A stretch of DNA of 64,000 nt from Linum tenue (Eukaryota; Streptophyta; Magnoliopsida; Malpighiales; Linaceae): contig CAMGYJ010000004.1 of NCBI GenBank assembly GCA_946122785.1, forward strand, positions 16,390,150 through 16,454,149, written 5' to 3'. Below are positions 10,201 through 22,990 of this stretch, piece by piece (positions within the stretch are counted from its first letter, which is position 1; the number at the start of each line of letters is the position of its first letter). Made by a program: the position numbers and the translations under genes. The notes below the pieces were generated by a model. It was not told where the DNA came from, did not search any database, and saw nothing but the letters and a program-made list of their open reading frames with translations.

Positions 10201-11648
10201 TGATAACATCGTATTTGCACATGTTTGCACCCTCGTTTCTTGATCATTTTGGCTTGAGCTTTTTATTTCTTGGACTATTTATGCTAGGTTGTGTTCCTTT
10301 GTCACATTTTAGGTCCTAGCATGTGAATTGAAGCATATGCGCAAGTATCAAGTCAGTCAGAGATCATTTGACAATTCGACAGAAGAAACACGAGCATGAC
10401 CTGAGTAATAATAGACTTCTACCTCATATTATGGACAAATAATCATGAAATTTGTCATGAAAAGAAAGAGGACGAGACTACGAGCGTCTAGGATCAAACG
10501 GCGACTGATTCGGAGTCCGGAAGAGGGAGAAACGAAGCATTAAACAGAGGCTGAGCAAGCCACACGGGCACGCCTAAAAACCCACACGGCCATGTGACCT
10601 GGCTGTGTGGCACCAAATTGCACGAGCAAAGTCACACGGGCCGTGTAGAAGACCCCTTGTGGCCGTGTGAAGGCTCGGTAAATCCCACACGGGCATCCTG
10701 GAACTCCACACGGCCGTGTGGCCTGGCCATGTGATCGGGAATTTCTGGTTAAAACCCGATTTTCAGCAAAAGGAAAGGGGAGAGCTCGGTTTTTGGTTCC
10801 CAAACACCCAAGGGACGAACCCTAGAGAGAGAGCGACTTGGGAACATTCTTGGAGCTATTTTGGAGGATTTCTTCGCCATTGGAGCTCGGGAATCAAGCT
10901 TGGAGATGGAGATTGAAGATCTAGATCAGATTTCTGCAGTCTCTCTCTTCTCTATGGAGTAACTTCCCTTCACTTAGGTTTTGAGGAACCCTAGTTCCAT
11001 GTGTTAGGATCTTTCTTGTATGAAGTTTTGGATGCTATATTGTTTGATTATAATCGATTGAGGCATGATTTATTGAGTCAATTGAATCTTGATCAAATTC
11101 TCTTGATTTCTGCTTTAACCTATGATAGATAGAATCTGATTAGGTTAAGAGAGCTTCCTTGATTGATAGTGGTGAATTGGTTGTGCGAGAGTCAATCAAT
11201 TCACTGCTTTGTACTGGAATTCATTCCAGTAGTGGAGTTCTGTGTTCATAGCCTCAGCTTTCTATCCTGGTGAAGACTAGTCGCCTGTCAGGTAGTTGGA
11301 CTGAGAGGGCTTGGTCAGCTTAAGAGATTCCCTGCTACTGTCGGATCTTCCGCAGTTTAATCAACAGTAAATCAACCCAGGGTAATTCCAATTGAGACCT
11401 AACTAAGGAGTTAGGGGGACTCATTCCCGAGTGACTCTTCCTTGACGTCAGAAAACCGAACCATTTCCTGCTTTTTTACTGCTTTTACTTAAAACAACAA
11501 TTACTCGACTTAGTTTGCTAGATAATAGATAATCACGGAGTAGGCAGTAGATCTAGACCCCGGGTTGACATTAGAACTTGCTACTTTACTGCATTCCCGG
11601 ACTGCGATTATACTTGGTCGCAGTTTGGTGTTGTGTTTTAGCATGTCA
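10201..11648 (+). repeat. 3' LTR (1448 bp)
   Basis: Direct copy of the 5' LTR, from TGATAACATCG to GCATGTCA, followed at once by the AGTGT duplication (11649-11653). Scattered single-base differences from the 5' copy show that the insertion is not brand new. Confidence 0.92.
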
Positions 11649-11653
11649 AGTGT
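11649..11653 (+). other. Target-site duplication AGTGT, right copy
   Basis: Identical to 7923-7927. The joined flanks form a plausible uninterrupted intron ending in TTTTGCAG at 11689. Confidence 0.92.
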
Positions 11654-12158
11654 GATATGATGTTGATTGCTTGTGTCTTTGTTTTGCAGATCAAGAAGAC
11701 AGGCAAAGAACCTGATCCTATTGAGACTTTCAGGAAGTTTCATTCTACAAAGGATAATTTCACCACTCCCAAGGCTAAGGCTCTACATGTAAGTACAACA
11801 CGTTCTGAATTCAAATCATTTTGCTTGGTGTTATTGATGTGTTAAAGTGCATGTAAGAACCATAAATACTTGCATCATTTTTTTTATCTCAATGTGTTTA
11901 GGCTAGAATAAAGTCCAAAGAGGCAGAGAAGTTGAGTAAAGGGGAGGATGTGAACAAGTTTGTTATTTATAGAGAGGTGGTAGGCCAGCAGCGAATGAAG
12001 CCAGTGCTTGGGATGGTTTGTGGGGTCAGTGGGCTGGATGTGTTTGGCTCTACATCAAGTCAAGACTGTAGCAAAAAGTGCAAAGAGGATCAAAGGATAG
12101 AGAAGGAGAAGAGTGATGAGTAGATGAGAATGATGGAAGAACATATCGAGCAAGTGAA

Positions 12159-12882
12159 CCGTAATATGCCTCTGGTTGTCGAGGTGAAGCCGAGGAGGCT
12201 TGGGATCCAGCTGCTAGAGTCGTCCAATGTAAGTCTCATCCTATTTTTCTTATGTCTTAATAAATGCATGTATGTATGGAATGAGTAATTTCCCTGCACT
12301 TTTCCTGTTCTATGCGATGATGTAGGCTGCACAAAACAATGACATGGATGGTGAAGTAGAAGTTAATGATGAGGAAGAAGATGTCGATAGTGAAGATGAG
12401 AATGATGGGATCCGTAATATGCCTCTGGTTGTCGAGGTGAAGCCGAGGAGGCTTGGGATCCAGCTGCTAGAGTCGTCCAATGTAAGTCTCATCCTATTTT
12501 TCTTATGTCTTAATAAATGCATGTATGTATGGAATGAGTAATTTCCCTGCACTTTTCCTGTTCTATGCGATGATGTAGGCTGCACAAAACAATGACATGG
12601 ATGGTGAAGTAGAAGTTGATGATGAGGAAGAAGATGACGATAGTGAAGATGACGAGGAAGGTGATGTGACAAACTAATGACGAGGAAGTCTCATCCTATT
12701 TTTCTTATGTCTTAATAAATGCATGTATGTATGGAATGAGTAATTTCCCTGCACTTTTCCTGTTCTATGCGATGATGTAGGCTGCACAAAACAATGACAT
12801 GGATGGTGAAGTAGAAGTTGATGATGAGGAAGAAGATGACGATAGTGAAGATGACGAGGAAGGTGATGTGACAAACTAATGA
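12159..12882 (+). repeat. Tandem copies of an exon-intron-exon unit in the second CACTA gene
   Basis: A 253-bp unit (12159-12411) containing the end of one exon (RNMPLVVEVKPRRLGIQLLESSN), a whole intron (GTAAGTCTC to GATGTAG) and the acidic start of the next exon is repeated at 12412-12664. A third, partial copy lacking the first exon part follows at 12686-12882, offset 202 bp. The copies are nearly identical, so the duplications are recent relative to the element's other damage. Confidence 0.9.
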
Positions 12883-13310
12883 TGTAGTGGTCGACGTGCA
12901 ATGAAGGTCTGCAGCTATGAGTGGTGTTTTGTCCTTTCTTAGTTATGAGTATCGTGTTTAATTTTTTGTTGGTGCACTCGTTTAGTGTATGTAATACAGT
13001 GTGTTTTGTTTGTGCACTTGTTTAGTGCATATAAGACAGTGGTAGGTATGCTTTCCATCTTAAGTATTCAGTATGTAAGACAATGGTGGTCATGCCACCG
13101 TTCTTTACTTCCAAGTATTTGTCTTTTAGCTATTTCTAATAATTTTTATGATTAATGAAATTGCAATTAAAATATAATATTACAATTGCTTTGATCATCA
13201 CAACAAATATGATTCTAATAATAACGTTGACAAAATGTAAAATGATTTCCAACGATTAATAATTTATTTGTGACAAATTGTAACAATACTCGCTACTTTT
13301 GTTACAACAA
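12883..13310. other. CACTA 3' non-coding region, no gene seen
   Basis: T-rich then A-rich sequence after the last acidic exon (DDEEGDVTN then TAA/TGA). A GTGCACTTGTTTAGTG(T/C)AT phrase is repeated at about 12973 and 13012. It looks like a 3' untranslated region leading into the transposon's subterminal region. Confidence 0.5.
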
Positions 13311-13319
13311 CAGGCCCTC

Positions 13320-13770
13320 AAAAAATCTATATGTGACGAATCTAATTTCATCACATCTAATTTTATTATCGACAAATTTTGTATTCCGAACCAAAATTAT
13401 TTGACGGAAATTTGCAAGGGTGTTTTTGGAATAGCAAACATCAACGAGTCCAGTGCATCACAAATAATGATATTAACGACAAAATGTTTTCCCCGACCAA
13501 TAGTATTTGACGCAAATGACAAAGGATATTTTTCAAAAATTGAGCAACAACGAATCCAATTCCATCACAAATAATGTTATTTCGAAAAAAAAAATTTCTA
13601 ACCAACATGATTGAACGAAAATTACAAAGGGCATTTTTCTAAAAATAAATAACAACGAGCCCAATTCCATCACAGATAATGTTATTCCGAAAAATTTGGG
13701 TTTTTATGACCAACATTATTTGACGAAAATTAAGAAGGGTATATTTGGAATTCAGATCTCGATCCTAATT
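13320..13770. repeat. CACTA subterminal repeats, about 105-bp period
   Basis: Diverged tandem units share AACGA(A/G)(T/C)CCAATTCCATCACA(A/G)ATAATG and ATTTGACG(A/G)AAAT followed by (A)AAGGGTATTT. The phrase AACGA..CC recurs near 13441, 13547 and 13652, a spacing of about 105 bp. Subterminal repeats are typical CACTA transposase-accessory binding regions. That role is inferred from the family. Confidence 0.7.
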
Positions 13771-14084
13771 TTACAATTTCCCAATGAGCCACTATTGTCG
13801 TAATATAATCAAAGGGTATTTAAGTCATAAAATGTTTACTTCTGATAACATTTGTTAGTTAAAAAAAATTTCAATCACAAAAAACTTCGTCATTTTATGA
13901 GTATCAAGTGTAATTTATTTATGACCAAGATAATTTATGTAATGATAGCAAAATATTTGTTACAAATAATTTTTTGTGACGCCTTAACGAATTTCCACTT
14001 TTTGCGATGGGACTTTTTCCCATAACGACCAACGACTGTGTTTCGTCGTAACTAGCCATTTCCAACGCCAAACGTTTGGTCATA

Positions 14085-14106
14085 ACAGACTGTCTTTTTT
14101 GTAGAG
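14085..14106 (-). repeat. CACTA 3' terminal inverted repeat
   Basis: The element ends GACTGTCTTTTTTGTAG (to 14104). Read on the minus strand, CTACAAAAAAGACAGTC resembles the CACTACAAAAAA start of CACTA elements. The last two bases are AG where TG is expected. Satellite sequence (TGTTTCATAATGACC) resumes at once. Confidence 0.75.
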
Positions 14107-15480
14107 CTGTTTCATAATGACCAAACGTGCACGTGTACGAACTCTTAGTGCCGATTTCAAATAGCACAATAAGGGGGATTGGTGCTCCAAATGTCTGGTA
14201 ATGTTGATGGACATGTGATTCAATGATTTGTTTAGTCATATAAACACATAAACCACTTACTTGTGTCATAATTACCAACCATGCAGGAGTACAAACTCTT
14301 AATACCGATTCAAAATTGCACAATAAGGGGATTTTGTGCTTCAAATCTCTCGTCACATTGATGAGCAAGAGATTCATTGAATGGTTTAGTCATATAGACA
14401 TATAAACCACTTTAAGTGTCATAATGACAAGGCGTGCACGAGTACGAACTCAAAGTATCGAGTACAAATCGTACAATAAGGGGATTCATGCTCCAAATGT
14501 CTTGCACCGTTGATGGACATGTGATTCAATTATTGTTTTAGTGATATAAAAACATAAACCGCCTAATTGTGTCGTAATGACATAACGTGATCGAGTACGA
14601 ACTCTTAGTACCAAGTCCAAATTGTTCAACAAGGGGTATTTGTGCTCCAAATATCTTGTAATGTTGATGGACATGTGAATCATTGATTAGTTTAGTCATA
14701 TAAACACATAAATCGTTTAATTATGTCATAATGACCAAACGTGCCATAGTACGAACTCTTAGTACATAGTACAGATCGTACAATAAGGTAGATTTGTGCT
14801 CCAAATGTTTTGTGATGTTGATGGACTTGTGATTCATTGATTGGTTGAGTCATATAAACACATAAATCGCTTAATTGTATCATAATGATAAAAAGTGCAC
14901 GAGTACGGCCTCTAACTACAAAGTACAGATCGTAAAATAAGGGGATTCATGCTCCAAATGTCTTGTAATGTTGATGGACATGTGATTCAATTATTGGTTT
15001 AGTCATATAAAAATATAAACCGCTTAATTGTGTCATAATGACATAACGTGCTCGAGTACGAACTCTTAGTACGAAGTCCAAATTGTTCAACAAGAGGGAT
15101 TTGTGCTCCAAAGGTCTAGTAATGTTGATGGACATGCGAATTATTGATTGGTTTAGTCATATAAACACATAAACCGCTTAATTCTGTCATAATGACCAAT
15201 CGTGCCAGAGTGACCAATCGTGCCAGAATACGAACTCTAAGTAGCGAGTACAAATCGTACAATAAGGTGGTTTTGTGCTCCAAATGTCTTGTAATATTGA
15301 TGGAGTTGTGATTCATTAGTTGGTTTAGTCATATAAACACATAAACTGCTTAATTGTGTCATAATGAAAAAAACGTGCATCAGTACGAACTCTTATTACT
15401 GAGTCCAAATTTTACAATAAAGGGGATTAATTCTCCAAATGTCTTATAATGTTGATGAAATTGTGATTCAATGATAGGTT
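14105..15480. repeat. Diverged satellite subfamily next to the CACTA element
   Basis: About nine monomers use AAGGGGATT(C/T)(A/G)TGCTCCAAATG, ACCAA(A/T)CGTGC and ATCGTACAATAAGG variants, unlike either the left block or the main block. They are the most diverged monomers in the window and show no block-level duplication, as expected of an old array edge. Confidence 0.75.
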
Positions 15481-17482
15481 TAGTCATATAAACACATACA
15501 CCGCTTAATTGTGTCATAATGACAACACGTGAACGAGTAGGAAATTATAGTACCGAGTCTAAATTGTACAATAAAGTTGATTTGCACTACAAATATCTTG
15601 TAATGTTGATGGACATATGAATCATTGATTAGTTGAGTCATATAAACACATAAATCGCTTAATTGTGTCATAATGACAAAACATGCACGATTGTGAACTA
15701 TTAGTACCGGGTCCAAATTGTACAATAAGGTGGTTTGCACTCCAAAAGTCTTGTAATGTTGATAAACATGTGATTCAATGATTGGTTTCGTCATATAAAC
15801 ACATAAACCGCTTAATTGTGTCATAACTGCAAGAACTGCAGGAGTGCGAACTATTAGTACCGAGTCCAAATTGCACAATGAGGTGGATTTGCACTGCGAA
15901 TGTCTTGTAATGTTGATGGACATGTGATTCAATGATTGGTTTTGTCATATAATCACATAAACCATTTAATTGTGTCATAATGACAAGACGTGCACGACTG
16001 CGAACTATTAGTACCTAGTCCAAATTGTACAATACGGTCGATTTGCACTCCAAATGTCTTGTAATATTGATGGACATGTGATTCAATGATTGGTTTCGTC
16101 ATATAAACACATAAACCGCTTAATTGTGTCATAATGACAAGACGTGCACGAGTTCGAAATTATAGTACCGAGTCCAAATTATACAATAAAGTGGATTTGC
16201 CCTCCAAATATCTTGTCATGTTGATGGACATGTTAATCATTGATTAGTTTAGTCATATAAACACATAAACAATTTAATTATGTCATAATAACCAAATGTG
16301 CCATAGTACGAACTCTTACTACCGAGTACATATCGTACAATATGGTAGATTTGTACTCTAAATGTCTTGTAATGTTGATGGACTTGTGATTCGTTGATTG
16401 GTTTAGTCATATAAACACATAAATCGCTTAATTGTGTCATAATGACAAAAAGTGCACGAGTACGAACTATTAGTATCGAGTCCAAATTGCACAATATGTT
16501 GGATTTACGCTCCAAATGTCTTGTAATGTTGATAGAAATGTGATTCAATGATTGGTTAAGTCATATAAACACATAAACCGCTTAATTGTTTCATAATGAC
16601 AAGACGTGCACGACTGCGAACTATTAGTACCGAGTCAAAATTGTACAATACGGTGGATTTGCACTTCAAATTTCTTGTAATGTTGATGGACATGTGATTC
16701 AAAGATTGGTTTCGTCATATAAACACATAAACCGCTAAATTGTTTCATAATGACAAGAGGTGCACGTGTACGAACTCTTAGTACCGGGTCCAAATTATAC
16801 AATAAGGTGGATTTGCACTCAAAATGTATTGTAATGTTGATAAACATGTGATTCAATGATTGGTTTAGTCATATAAACACATAAACTGTTTAATTGTGTC
16901 ATAATGACAAGACGTGCACGAGTATGAACTATTAGTACCGAGTCCAAATTGCACAATAAGGTGGATTTACACTCCAAATGTCTTGTAATGTTGATAGAAA
17001 TGTGATTCAATGATTGGTTAAGTCATATAAAAACACAAGACGTGCACGATTGTGAACTATTAGTACCGAGTCCAAATTGTACAGTACGGTGGATTTGCAC
17101 TCCAAATGTCTTGTTATGTTGATGGACATGTGATTCAATGATTGCTTTTGTCATATAAACAAATAAACCGCTTAATTTTGTCATAATAACAAGACCTGCA
17201 CGAGTACGAACTCTTAGTACCGGGTCCAAATTGTACAATAACGTGGATTTTCACACCAAATATCTTGTAATATTGATAAACATGTGATTCAATGATTGGT
17301 TCGTCATATAAACACATAAACCGCTTAATTGTGTCATAATGACAAGACGCGCACGAGTACGAACTATTAGTACTGAGTCCAAATTGCACAATAAGGTGGA
17401 TTTACACTCCAAACGTCTTGTAATGTTGATAGAAATGTGATTCAATGATTGGTTAAGTCATATAAACACATAAACCGCTTAA

Positions 17483-20400
17483 TTGTGTCATAATGACAAG
17501 ACGTGCAGGAGTGCTAACTATTAGTACCGAGTCCAAATTGTACAATAAGATGGATTTGCACACCAAATGTCTTGTAATTTTGATGGACATGTCATTCAAT
17601 GATTGGTTTCGTCGTATAATCACATAAACAGCTTAATGGTGTCATAATGACAAGACGTGCACAAGTACAAACTCTTAGTACCGGGTCCAAATTGTACAAT
17701 AAGGTGGATTTGCACTCCAAATGTCTTGTAATGTTGATAAACATGTGATTCAATGATTGGTTTCGTCATATAAACATAGAAACAGCTTAATTGTGTCATA
17801 ATGACAAGACGTGCACGAGTCCGAACTATTAGTACCGAGTCCAAATTGCATAATAAGGTGGATTTACACTCCAAAAGTCTTGTAATGTTGATAGAAATGT
17901 GATTCAATGATTGGTTAAGTTATATAAACACATAAACCGCTTAATTGTGTCATAATGACAAGAATTGCACGAGTACGAACTCGTAGTAACGGGTCCAAAT
18001 TTTAAAATAAGGTGGTTTTGCACTCCAAATGTCTTGTAATGTTGATAAACATGTGATTCAATGATTGGTTTTGTCATATAAACACATAAACCGCTTAATT
18101 GTGTCATAATGACAAGACGTGCACGATTGTGAACTATTAGTATCGAGTCTAAATTGTACAATACGATGGATTTGCACTCCAAATGTCTTGTAATTTTGAT
18201 GGACATGTGATTCAATCATTGGTTTCGTCATATAAACACATAAACCGCTTAATTGTGTCATAATGACAAGAGGTGCACGAGTATGAACTATTAGTACCGA
18301 GTCCAAATTGCACAATAAGGATGATTTACACTCCAAATGTCTTGTAATGTTGATAGAAATGTGATTCAATGATTGGTTAAGTTATATAAACACATAAACC
18401 GCTTAATTGTGTCATAATGACAAGACGTGCACGAGTACGAACTCGTAGTAACGGGTCCAAATTTTAAAATAAGGTGGTTTTGCACTCTTAATGTCTTGTA
18501 ATGTTGATAAACATGTGATTCAAGGATTGGTTAAGTTATATAAACACATAAACCGCTTAATTGTGTCATAATGACAAGACGTACACGAGTACGAACTCGT
18601 AGTAACGGGTCCAAATTTTAAAATAAGGTGGTTTTTCACTCCAAATGTCTTGTAATGTTGATAAACATGTGATTCAATGATTGGTTTCGTTATATAAACA
18701 GATAAACCGCTTAATTGTGTCATAATGAGAAGATGTGCACGAGTAGGAACTATTAGTACCGAGTCCAAATTGCACAATAAGATGGATTTACACTCCAAAT
18801 GTCTTGTAATGTTGTAGAAATGTGATTCAATGATTGGTTAACTCATATAAACACATAAAACGCTTAATTTTGTCATAATGACAAGACATGCATGAGTACG
18901 AACTATTATTACCTGGTCCAATTTGTACAATAAGGTGGATTTGCACTCCAAATGTCTTGTAATGGGACAGACATGTGCTTCATTGATTGGTTTAGTCACA
19001 TAAACACATAAACCACTTAATTGTGTCATAATGAAAAGAGGTGCACGAGTACGAACTCGTAGTAACGGGTCGAAATTGAAAAATAAGGCGGTTTTGCACT
19101 CCAAATGTCTTGTTATGTTGATGGACATGTGATTCAATGATTGCTTTTGTCATATAAAAAAATAAACCGCTTAATTTTGTCATAATGACAAGACCTGCAC
19201 GAGTACGAACTCTTAGTACGGGTCCAAATTGTACAATAACGCGGATTTTCACACCAAATATCTTGTAATATTGATAAACATGTGATTCAATGATTGGTTC
19301 GTCATATAAACACATAAACCGCTTAATTGTGTCATAATGACAAGACGTGCACGAGTACGAACTATTAGTACTGAGTCCAAATTGCACAATAAGGTGGATT
19401 TACACTCCAAACGTCTTGTAATGTTGATAGAAATGTGATTCAATGATTGGTTAAGTCATATAAACACATAAACCGCTTAATTGTGTCATAATGACAAGAC
19501 GTGCAGGAGTGCTAACTATTAGTACCGAGTCCAAATTGTACAATAAGATGGATTTGCACACCAAATGTCTTGTAATTTTGATGGACATGTCATTCAATGA
19601 TTGGTTTCGTCGTATAAACACATAAACAGCTTAATGGTGTCATAATGACAAGACGTGCACAAGTACAAACTCTTAGTACCGGGTCCAAATTGTACAATAA
19701 GGTGGATTTGCACTCCAAATGTCTTGTAATGTTGATAAACATGTGATTCAATGATTGGTTTCGTCATATAAACATAGAAACAGCTTAATTGTGTCATAAT
19801 GACAAGACGTGCACGAGTCCGAACTATTGGTACCGAGTCCAAATTGCATAATAAGGTGGATTTACACTCCAAAAGTCTTGTAATGTTGATAGAAATGTGA
19901 TTCAATGATTGGTTAAGTTATATAAACACATAAACCGCTTAATTGTGTCATAATGACAAGACGTGCACGAGTACGAACTCGTAGTAACGGGTCCAAATTT
20001 TAAAATAAGGTGGTTTTGCACTCCAAATGTCTTGTAATGTTGATAAACATGTGATTCAATGATTGGTTTCGTTATATAAACAGATAAACCGCTTAATTGT
20101 GTCATAATGACAAGACGTGCACGAGTAGGAACTATTAGTACCGAGTCCAAATTGCACAATAAGATGGATTTACACTCCAAATGTCTTGTAATGTTGTAGA
20201 AATGTGATTCAATGATTGGTTAACTCATATAAACACATAAAACGCTTAATTTTGTCATAATGACAAGACATGCATGAGTACGAACTATTATTACCTGGTC
20301 CAATTTGTACAATAAGGTGGATTTGCACTCCAAATGTCTTGTAATGGGACAGACATGTGCTTCATTGATTGGTTTAGTCACATAAACACATAAACCACTT

Positions 20401-22990
20401 AATTGTGTCATAATGAAAAGAGGTGCACGAGTACGAACTCGTAGTAACGGGTCGAAATTGAAAAATAAGGCGGTTTTGCACTCCAAATGTATTGTAATGT
20501 TGATAAACATGAGATTCAATGATTGGTTTCGTCATATAAACACATAAACCCGAAAAAATTGTGTCATAATGACAAGACGTGCACGACAGCGAACTATTAG
20601 TACCGAGTCCAAATTGTACAATACGGTGGATTTGCACTCCAAATGTCTTGTAATGTTGATAAACATGTGATTCAATGATTGGTTTCTTCATATAAACACA
20701 TAAACCGCTTAATTGTGTCATAATTACAAGCCGTGCACGAGTACGAACTATTAGTACCGAGTCCAAATTCTACAATAAGGTGGATTTGCACTCCAAATTT
20801 CTTGTAATATCGATGGACATGTTCTTCATTGATTGGTTTAGTCATATAAATACATAAACCACTTAATTGTGTAATAATGACAAGACGTGCACGAGTACGA
20901 TCTATTAGTACCGAGTCCAAATTGCACAATAAGGTGGATTTGCACTCCAAATGTCTTGTAATGTTGATGGACATGTTCTTCATTGATTGGTTTAGTCATA
21001 TAAACACATAAACTGCTTAATTGTGTCATAATGACAAGGTGTGCACAAGTACGAACTATTAGTAACAAGTGCAAATTGTAGAATAAGGTGGATTTGCACT
21101 CAAATGTCTTGTAATGTTGATAAACATTTGATTCCATGATTAGTTTAGTCATATAAACACATAAACCTCTTAATTGTGTCATAATGACAAGATGTGTACG
21201 AGTATGAACTATTAGTACCTTCTCCAAATTGTACAATAAGGTGGATTAGCACTCCAAATGTCTTGTAAAGTTGATAGACATGTGATTAATGATTGGTTAG
21301 TCATATAAACACATAAACCGCTTAATTGGGTCATAATGACAAGACGTGGACAAGTACGAACTCTTAGTACCAAGTCCAAATTGTACAATAAGGTGGATTT
21401 GAACTCCAAATGTCTTGTAATGTTGATAAACATGTGATTCAATGATTGGTTGCGTCATATAAACACAAAACCCGAAAAAATTGTGTCATAATGACAAGGT
21501 GTGCACAAGTACGAACTATTAGAAACAATTGCAAATTGTAGAATAAGGTGGATTTGCACTCAAATGTCTTGTAATGTTGATAAACATTTGATTCCATGAT
21601 TGGTTTAGTCATATAAACACATAAACCGCTTAATTGTGTCATAATGACAAGATGTGTACGAGTATGAACTATTAGTACCTTCTCCAAATTGTACAATAAG
21701 GTGGATTAGCACTCCAAATGTCTTGTAAAGTTGATAGACATGTGATTAATGATTGGTTAGTCATATAAACACATAAACCGCTTAATTGTGTCATAATGAC
21801 AAGACGTGGACAAGTACGAACTCTTAGTACCAAGTCCAAATTGTACAATAAGGTGGTTTTGCACTCCAAATGTATTGTAATGTTGATAAACATGAGATTC
21901 AATGATTGGTTTCGTCATATAAACACATAAACCCGAAAAAATTGTGTCATAATGACAAGACGTGCACGACAGCGAACTATTAGTACCGAGTCCAAATTTT
22001 ACAATACGGTGGATTTGCACGCCAAATTTCTTGTAATGTTGATAAACATGTAATTCAATGATTGGTTTCGTCATATAAACACATAAACCGCTTAATTGTG
22101 TCATAATTACAAGCCGTGCACGAGTACGAACTATTAGTACCGAGTCTAAATTCTACAATAAGGTGGATTTGCACTCCAAATTTCTTGTAATATCGATGGA
22201 CATGTTCTTCATTGATTGGTTTAGTCATATAAATACATAAACCACTTAATTGTGTAATAATGACAAGACGTGCACGAGTACGATCTATTAGTACCGAGTC
22301 CAAATTGCACAATAAGGTGGATTTGCACTCCAAATGTCTTGTAATGTTGATGGACATGTTCTTCATTGATTGGTTTAGTCATATAAACACATAAACTGCT
22401 TAATTGTGTCATAATGACAAGGTGTGCACAAGTACGAACTATTAGTAACAAGTCCAAATTGTAGAATAAGGTGGATTTGCACTCAAATGTCTTGTAATGT
22501 TGATAAACATTTGATTCCATGATTGGTTTAGTCATATAAACACATAAACCGCTTAATTGTGTCATAATGACAAGATGTGTACGAGTATGAACTATTAGTA
22601 CCGTGTCCAAATTGTACAATAAGGTGGATTAGCACTCCAAATGTCTTGTAAAGTTGATAGACATGTGATTAATGATTGGTTTAGTCATATAAACACATAA
22701 ACCGCTTAATTGTGTCATAATGACAAGACGTGCACAAGTACGAACTCTTAGTACCAAGTCCAAATTGTACAATAAGGTGGATTTGAACTCCAAATGTCTT
22801 GTAATGTTGATAAACATGTGATTCAATGATTGGTTGCGTCATATAAACACAAAACCCGCTTAATTGTGTCATAATGAAAAGACGATCACGAGTACGAACT
22901 ATTAGTACCGAGTCCAAATTGCACAATAAGGTGGATTCGCACTCCAAATGTCTTGTAATGTTAATGGACATGTGCTTCATTGATTGGTTT
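17483..22990. repeat. Satellite block with internal segmental duplications (1998, 1382 and 460 bp offsets)
   Basis: Shared monomer variants line up at constant offsets. About 17250-17907 repeats at 19249-19905 (offset 1998, 13 monomers). About 18520-19137 repeats at 19902-20519 (offset 1382, 9 monomers). About 20374-21300 repeats at 21757-22690 (offset 1383). About 21212-21442 repeats at 21672-21902 (offset 460, 3 monomers). Odd variants, such as a CCCGAAAAAATTGTG insertion near 20547, 21470 and 21930, travel with the copies. Confidence 0.85.

Larger units (their letters stand above)
7928..11648 (+). mobile_element. Non-autonomous LTR retrotransposon (Athila/Tat-like primer site)
   Basis: The element is 3721 bp: two long LTRs, only about 725 bp of internal sequence, and a perfect 5-bp target duplication. 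The LTRs start TGATAACATCG and end ATGTCA or GTGTCA. The primer site matches the 3' end of plant Asp-tRNA, as in Athila-type Ty3/gypsy elements. Inside is one decayed gag-like frame and no protease, reverse transcriptase, RNase H or integrase. It could move only with proteins from a relative. It lies in an intron of the second CACTA gene, so it is younger than the CACTA element. No clear polypurine tract precedes the 3' LTR. Confidence 0.9.
6846..12680 (+). pseudogene. Transposase_24 (Ptta/En/Spm) type CACTA gene, split by an LTR element
   Basis: Exons that splice with GT-AG ends can be read at about 6846-7082, 7178-7264, 7368-7688, 7782-7860, 11690-11788 and 11902-12228, then repeated exons to 12680. 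Features of the plant En/Spm second-gene family are a basic GKKRKGRGPGKG stretch, the FKKSISGLWITF segment, SDKNKVNREK..STCSF, and GKEPDPIETFRKFHSTKDNF. The product in live elements binds the transposon ends and helps transposition. Damage here includes a frameshift near 6976 (AAACATCGGAATTTGTAA), a TAG at 12121, tandem copies of a late exon, and a 3.7-kb retroelement in the intron between the fourth and fifth exons. Because that insertion is intronic, it did not by itself destroy the reading frame. Confidence 0.78.
2677..14104 (+). mobile_element. CACTA (En/Spm) DNA transposon, 5'-truncated, decayed, with nested insertions
   Basis: The segment holds the two genes expected of a plant CACTA element in the usual order: a tnp2-type transposase (2680-5674), then a Transposase_24 (Ptta/En/Spm) type gene (about 6846-12680). 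Subterminal repeats follow, and the 3' end reads CTTTTTTGTAG, the complement of the CTACAAAAAA start typical of CACTA termini. The final bases are GTAGAG where GTAGTG is canonical. No 5' terminus exists: satellite runs straight into the middle of tnp2, so the left end and the N-terminal part of the transposase are lost. Two retroelements nest inside (4601 to about 5155 and 7928-11648). Removing them leaves about 7.2 kb. Many stops and frameshifts make it non-autonomous today. No 3-bp target duplication can be shown, because the 5' end is missing. Confidence 0.88.

Noticed and set aside
12090..12901. Minus-strand frames containing MQPTSSHRTGKVQGNYSFH
   Set aside because: They are antisense reads of the triplicated exon-intron unit of the CACTA gene and repeat only because the unit repeats.
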